This document shows positions 60,665 to 64,000 of a stretch of DNA of 64,000 nt, piece after piece. The notes beneath the pieces were generated by a model. It worked only from the letters and a program-made list of their open reading frames with translations, was not told where the DNA came from and did not search any database. Position numbers and translations under genes: made by a program. This DNA is from Cohnella xylanilytica. Its GTDB lineage: Bacteria > Bacillota > Bacilli > Paenibacillales > Paenibacillaceae. How positions within the stretch are numbered: the first letter of the stretch is position 1; every line of letters begins with the position of its first letter. The DNA is taken from contig NZ_JACJVR010000005.1 in the NCBI RefSeq assembly GCF_014212175.1, positions 1 to 64,000 of the forward strand. The letters are read 5' to 3'.

Positions 60665-61717
60665 ATGATCGATAACATGGACGGCATGCTGACGATGCCG
60701 CAGGCGCTCGCCAAGCTGACGGGCGGCGGCGATCTGACGCTGGACGAAGCCAAGGCGGTCATGAGCCGCATCATGAGCGGAGAAGCGACTCCCTCCCAGA
60801 TCGCGGGCGTCGTCGTCGCCTTGAGAATGAAGGGCGAGACGGTCGACGAGATTACGGGCTTCGCCGAAGCGATGCGCTCGTTCTCGGATCGCGTCCGCAC
60901 GGAGACCGACGATCTGCTCGACACGTGCGGCACCGGCGGCTCCGGCATTCATAAATTCAACATCTCGACTTCGTCGGCGATCATCGCCGCCGCCGCGGGC
61001 GCGCGCGTGGCCAAGCACGGCAACCGCGCCATGTCCGGCAAGGCCGGAAGCGCGGACGTGCTCGAGGCGCTCGGCGTCAACATCTCGCTGACCGCGGAGC
61101 AGGCGGCCGAGTGCCTGGAGCGCACGGGCATCTGCTTCCTGTTCGCCCAGCTGTACCATCCCGCGCTTAAGCACGCCGCCGCGCCGCGCCGCGAGCTGGG
61201 CGTCCGGACGATCTTCAACATGCTCGGGCCGCTCGCCAATCCAGCGAATGCCGACCGCCAGCTGATGGGCCTCTACGACCGGACGAAGACGGAGACGGTC
61301 GCGCGGGTGCTCGGCCGGCTCGGCCTGAAGCGGGCGATGGTCGTCGGCAGCCACGACGGCCTGGACGAGATCAGCATCTCGGCGCCGACCCGCATCTCGG
61401 AGCTGAAGAACGGAGAAGTGACGACTTACGATATTACGCCGGAGGACCTCGGCCTTCAGACGGTCTCTCTCGGCGAGGTGAAGGGCGGAGACGCCGTCGT
61501 CAACGCGGCGATCATCCGGCGCGTGCTCGGCGGGGAGCGCGGCGCGTACCGCGAAGTCGTGCTGGCGAACGCGGGCGCGTGCATCTACGTGGCGGGGCGC
61601 GCGGACACGCTGGCGGACGGAGTCGCCCTGGCGGCGCGCACGATCGATTCGGGCGCGGCGCTTCGCAAGCTGGAACAATGGATCGAGACGACGGGAGAAG
61701 TGAGCTATGTTTCTTGA
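60665..61717 (+). CDS. trpD: Anthranilate phosphoribosyltransferase
   Basis: Adds phosphoribosyl to anthranilate; 350 aa. The PRPP-binding loop is LLDTCGTGGSGIHKFNIST (about residues 84-102), followed by KHGNRAMSGKAGSADVLEALG and the magnesium and anthranilate-binding MVVGSHDGLDEIS. GGAGGAGAGAAC precedes the ATG. Its end overlaps trpC by 11 nt. Confidence 0.97.
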   Translation: MIDNMDGMLTMPQALAKLTGGGDLTLDEAKAVMSRIMSGEATPSQIAGVVVALRMKGETVDEITGFAEAMRSFSDRVRTETDDLLDTCGTGGSGIHKFNISTSSAIIAAAAGARVAKHGNRAMSGKAGSADVLEALGVNISLTAEQAAECLERTGICFLFAQLYHPALKHAAAPRRELGVRTIFNMLGPLANPANADRQLMGLYDRTKTETVARVLGRLGLKRAMVVGSHDGLDEISISAPTRISELKNGEVTTYDITPEDLGLQTVSLGEVKGGDAVVNAAIIRRVLGGERGAYREVVLANAGACIYVAGRADTLADGVALAARTIDSGAALRKLEQWIETTGEVSYVS

Positions 61718-62516
61718 TCGGATAGTCGCGACGAAGCGGCAGGAAGTCGAACGGTTGAAAAGCACGCTGGTCCTCGCGGACGCGGAGAGAACGATCTCCG
61801 CCATGCCCGCTTGCCGGGGCTTCGAGGCCGCGCTGAAGGAAGGCGCGCGCAAGCGTCCGGTCGGGCTGATCGCGGAAGTGAAGAAGGCGAGCCCCTCCAA
61901 GGGGCTCATCCGTCCCGACTTCGAGCCGGTCGCGCTGGCGAAGGCGTACGAAGCGGCGGGAACGGATTGCATCTCCGTTCTGACCGATACCGATTATTTT
62001 CAAGGAAGCAACGAGTATTTGACCCGGGTGAAGGCGGAAGTGAACGTCCCGCTTCTCCGCAAGGACTTCACGATCGACGAGAGCCAGATTTACGAGGCTC
62101 GCCTCATCGGCGCCGACGCCGTGCTGCTCATCGCCGCCATTCTGACGAAGGAGCAGCTGTCCTCGTTCCACTCCCTGGCGCGCTCCCTTGGCTTGGACGT
62201 GCTGGTGGAGGTGCATAACCGTCCCGAGCTGGAGACGGTGCTGGACATCGGCCAAGCGAGCTTGATCGGGGTCAACAACCGCGACCTGCACACGTTCAAG
62301 ACCGATCTGCGCGTGACGGAGGAGCTGATCTCGCTGCTGCCTCCGGGGGTGACGACGGTGAGCGAGAGCGCGATCTCGTCGCCGGAAGACGTCGACTTCG
62401 TTCGCCGCGCCGGCGCCCATGCCGTGCTCGTCGGCGAGCACTTCATGCGCCATGACGACGTAGGAGCGGCGGTGAACGCGCTGCTCGGTCCGGCCCGGAA
62501 GGAAGGCGTCCGCTGA
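61707..62516 (+). CDS. trpC: Indole-3-glycerol phosphate synthase
   Basis: Ring-closing TIM-barrel enzyme; 269 aa. Motifs are LIAEVKKASPSKGLIRPDF (about residues 53-71), VLTDTDYFQGS, LRKDFTIDE, VEVHNRPELE, GVNNRDLHTF and SESAISSPEDV. The start overlaps trpD; the stop overlaps trpF (TGATG). Confidence 0.97.
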   Translation: MFLDRIVATKRQEVERLKSTLVLADAERTISAMPACRGFEAALKEGARKRPVGLIAEVKKASPSKGLIRPDFEPVALAKAYEAAGTDCISVLTDTDYFQGSNEYLTRVKAEVNVPLLRKDFTIDESQIYEARLIGADAVLLIAAILTKEQLSSFHSLARSLGLDVLVEVHNRPELETVLDIGQASLIGVNNRDLHTFKTDLRVTEELISLLPPGVTTVSESAISSPEDVDFVRRAGAHAVLVGEHFMRHDDVGAAVNALLGPARKEGVR

Positions 62517-63259
62517 TGGCGGAGCGCGAAGACCGGCCGCTGGTCAAAATATGCGGCATCAAGGATGAAGCGACGCTGTCCGGCATGAACGGATTGCCGG
62601 TCGACTACGTCGGGTTCTTGTTCGCGCCGAGCAAGCGCCAAGTGTCCCCCGAGCGGGCGGCGTCGCTTCTGGCCGCGGCGAAGGCGACGGCGATGGCGGG
62701 CGGGCGTCCGCCGCGGGCCGTCGGCGTGTTCGTCAATCCGACGATGCAGGAGCTGGCGGATACGCTGGCGGCCGTGCAGCTGGACGTCGTTCAGCTGCAC
62801 GGGGACGAATCTCCCGAATTCGCCAAGGAAGCGGGAGAGAGGTTCGGCGTGGAAGTGTGGCGCGCCCTGCCCGCCGAAGGCGAACCTGGAGCGGCCGGGG
62901 CGGCCGGCGAAGGCGAAGGCGAAGGGACCGGAAAGTCCGGCGAATCCCGAGAGGCCGCGGGCGGCGCTTCCCGCCTGGAAGCGTACCGGGGCGCGGTGTC
63001 CGCCGTGCTCATCGACACGGCCGGGGGAGGAACGGGACGGACGTTCCGGTGGGATCTGATTCCCGAATACCGGGAGAAGGCCCGCTCGCTCGGCTTGAAG
63101 CTGATCGTGGCCGGGGGCCTGAGCCCCGACAACGTCGGAGAGCTGCTGGCCCGCTACGAGACGGACGGCGTCGACATCTCCAGCGGCGTGGAGACCGACG
63201 GCGTCAAAGACAATGCCAAAATCGCCGCATTCGCGGAAAGGGTGAAGAAGCCATCATGA
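62516..63259 (+). CDS. trpF: Phosphoribosylanthranilate isomerase with low-complexity insert
   Basis: Amadori isomerase of tryptophan synthesis; 247 aa, against roughly 205-220 usual. The catalytic KICGI motif is at residues 11-15, followed by [32 protein letters not shown] and GGLSPDNV, and [11 protein letters not shown]. An insert at about residues 121-152 is Gly/Glu/Ala-rich with repeated GEGEGEG; it probably forms a disordered loop in a barrel. Confidence 0.94.
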   Translation: MAEREDRPLVKICGIKDEATLSGMNGLPVDYVGFLFAPSKRQVSPERAASLLAAAKATAMAGGRPPRAVGVFVNPTMQELADTLAAVQLDVVQLHGDESPEFAKEAGERFGVEVWRALPAEGEPGAAGAAGEGEGEGTGKSGESREAAGGASRLEAYRGAVSAVLIDTAGGGTGRTFRWDLIPEYREKARSLGLKLIVAGGLSPDNVGELLARYETDGVDISSGVETDGVKDNAKIAAFAERVKKPS

Positions 63260-64000
63260 TTCAAGTACCCGATACTTACGGGCGCTTCGGGCCGTTCGGC
63301 GGCCGGTACGTGCCGGAGACGCTGATGAACGCGCTGCTCGAGCTCGAAGAGGCTTACAACCGATACAAGGACGACCCGGAATTCCTGGACGAGCTTAATT
63401 ATCTATTAGCGCAATACGCGGGCCGGCCGTCGCCTCTCTATTATGCGGAGAGACTGACGAAGCATCTCGGCGGCGCCAAGATCTATCTGAAGCGCGAGGA
63501 CCTGAACCATACCGGCTCGCACAAGATCAACAACGCTCTCGGCCAGGCGCTGCTGGCGAAGCGGATGGGCAAGAAGAAGGTCATCGCCGAGACGGGAGCG
63601 GGCCAGCACGGGGTCGCGACCGCGACGGTGGCGGCGCTGCTCGGAATGGAGTGCAAGGTGTTCATGGGAGAGGAAGACACGAAGCGCCAGAAGCTGAACG
63701 TGTTCCGGATGAACCTGCTCGGTTCGGAAGTCGTTCCGGTCACGTCGGGCACGAGGACGCTGAAGGACGCCTGCAACGAGACGCTGCGCTATTGGGTCAG
63801 CCACGTCGACGACACGTACTACATTCTCGGTTCGGTGACCGGGCCGCACCCGTATCCGATGATGGTTCGCGACTTCCAGCGCATCATCGGGGTCGAAGCG
63901 AAGGAGCAGCTGCTGAAGCAGGAAGGCCGTCTGCCGGACGTCGTCGTCGCGGCCGTCGGCGGCGGGAGCAATGCGATGGGCATCTTCCACGACTTCGTGG
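63256..64000 (+). CDS. trpB: Tryptophan synthase beta chain, cut by the window end
   Basis: PLP enzyme joining indole and serine. The first 248 codons are present. Seen are [20 protein letters not shown], the PLP-lysine motif [15 protein letters not shown] (about residues 77-91), [20 protein letters not shown] and the start of the phosphate loop [11 protein letters not shown]. Its start overlaps trpF (ATGA). trpA should follow outside the window. Confidence 0.96.
   Translation, partial: MIQVPDTYGRFGPFGGRYVPETLMNALLELEEAYNRYKDDPEFLDELNYLLAQYAGRPSPLYYAERLTKHLGGAKIYLKREDLNHTGSHKINNALGQALLAKRMGKKKVIAETGAGQHGVATATVAALLGMECKVFMGEEDTKRQKLNVFRMNLLGSEVVPVTSGTRTLKDACNETLRYWVSHVDDTYYILGSVTGPHPYPMMVRDFQRIIGVEAKEQLLKQEGRLPDVVVAAVGGGSNAMGIFHDFV

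Overview
The window is about 64 kb of high-GC chromosomal DNA from an endospore-forming Firmicute. It is most likely Paenibacillaceae (Cohnella/Paenibacillus-like). The evidence is the gene content (spoVAB, spoVAF, spoIVA, spoVIF, spmAB, ytfJ, ypeB, sporulation-type dacB), G+C-rich codon use, frequent GTG/TTG starts, strong AGGAGG-type ribosome sites, and extensive synteny with the lysA to trp region of Bacillus subtilis. No insertion sequence, prophage, CRISPR array, restriction or defence island was seen. This is a core-genome segment with a few lineage-specific insertions.

Layout. 1-4.3 kb: end of the spoVA operon, lysA and a cyclophilin. 4.6-8.8 kb: ribDE-ribBA-ribH under an FMN riboswitch. 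8.9-14.1 kb: scpAB, a DUF2953 protein, ytfJ, dacB and spmAB, with candidate forespore and mother-cell promoters. 14.1-20.7 kb: rluB and resABCDE (cytochrome c maturation and the respiratory two-component system). 20.8-31.7 kb: an MFS transporter, serA (minus strand), an unknown anchored protein (minus), a CPBP protease, a deacetylase lipoprotein (minus), a MecA-type adaptor, prsW, ypeB and the PilZ protein YpfA. 32-38.5 kb: cmk, plsC, the S1-domain protein, der, plsY and gpsA. 38.5-43.3 kb: spoVIF, a nitroreductase, a DUF2768 protein, two ferredoxins, a lipoprotein and spoIVA. 43.8-47.6 kb: a ribose-type sugar ABC transporter inserted between spoIVA and hbs. 47.7-48.5 kb: hbs, tRNA-Pro and mtrB (TRAP). 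49.3-54.8 kb: a menaquinone block, hepS-menG-ubiA-ubiX-mqnA-hepT, followed by ndk. 54.8-64 kb: cheR, aroC-aroB-aroH, then trpE-D-C-F-B running off the end.

How the parts connect. The aro genes make chorismate, which feeds the trp operon and, through MqnA, the futalosine route to menaquinone. HepS/HepT supply the heptaprenyl tail, the UbiA/UbiX/MenG homologues attach, process and methylate the ring, and the Res proteins build the cytochrome c branch of the same respiratory chain. The mtrB product is the tryptophan-sensing RNA-binding protein TRAP. Its target is visible as seven GAG/TAG triplets with 2-3 nt spacing in the trpE leader, ahead of an intrinsic terminator. The trp operon lacks trpG, as in Bacillus.

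The most interesting points are the futalosine genes embedded inside the classic hepS-menG-hepT block, the short 7-triplet TRAP site with its tryptophan sensor about 10 kb away, ypeB without sleB, a zinc-ribbon N-terminus on ResB, a Gly-to-Val change in the nucleotide-binding motif of GpsA, an 8-nt-period tandem repeat after the nitroreductase, and several leader or operator palindromes (serA, mecA-like gene, S1 gene, cmk). I see no clearly new multi-gene system. Functions are inferred by reading the translated sequences; no database search was run.
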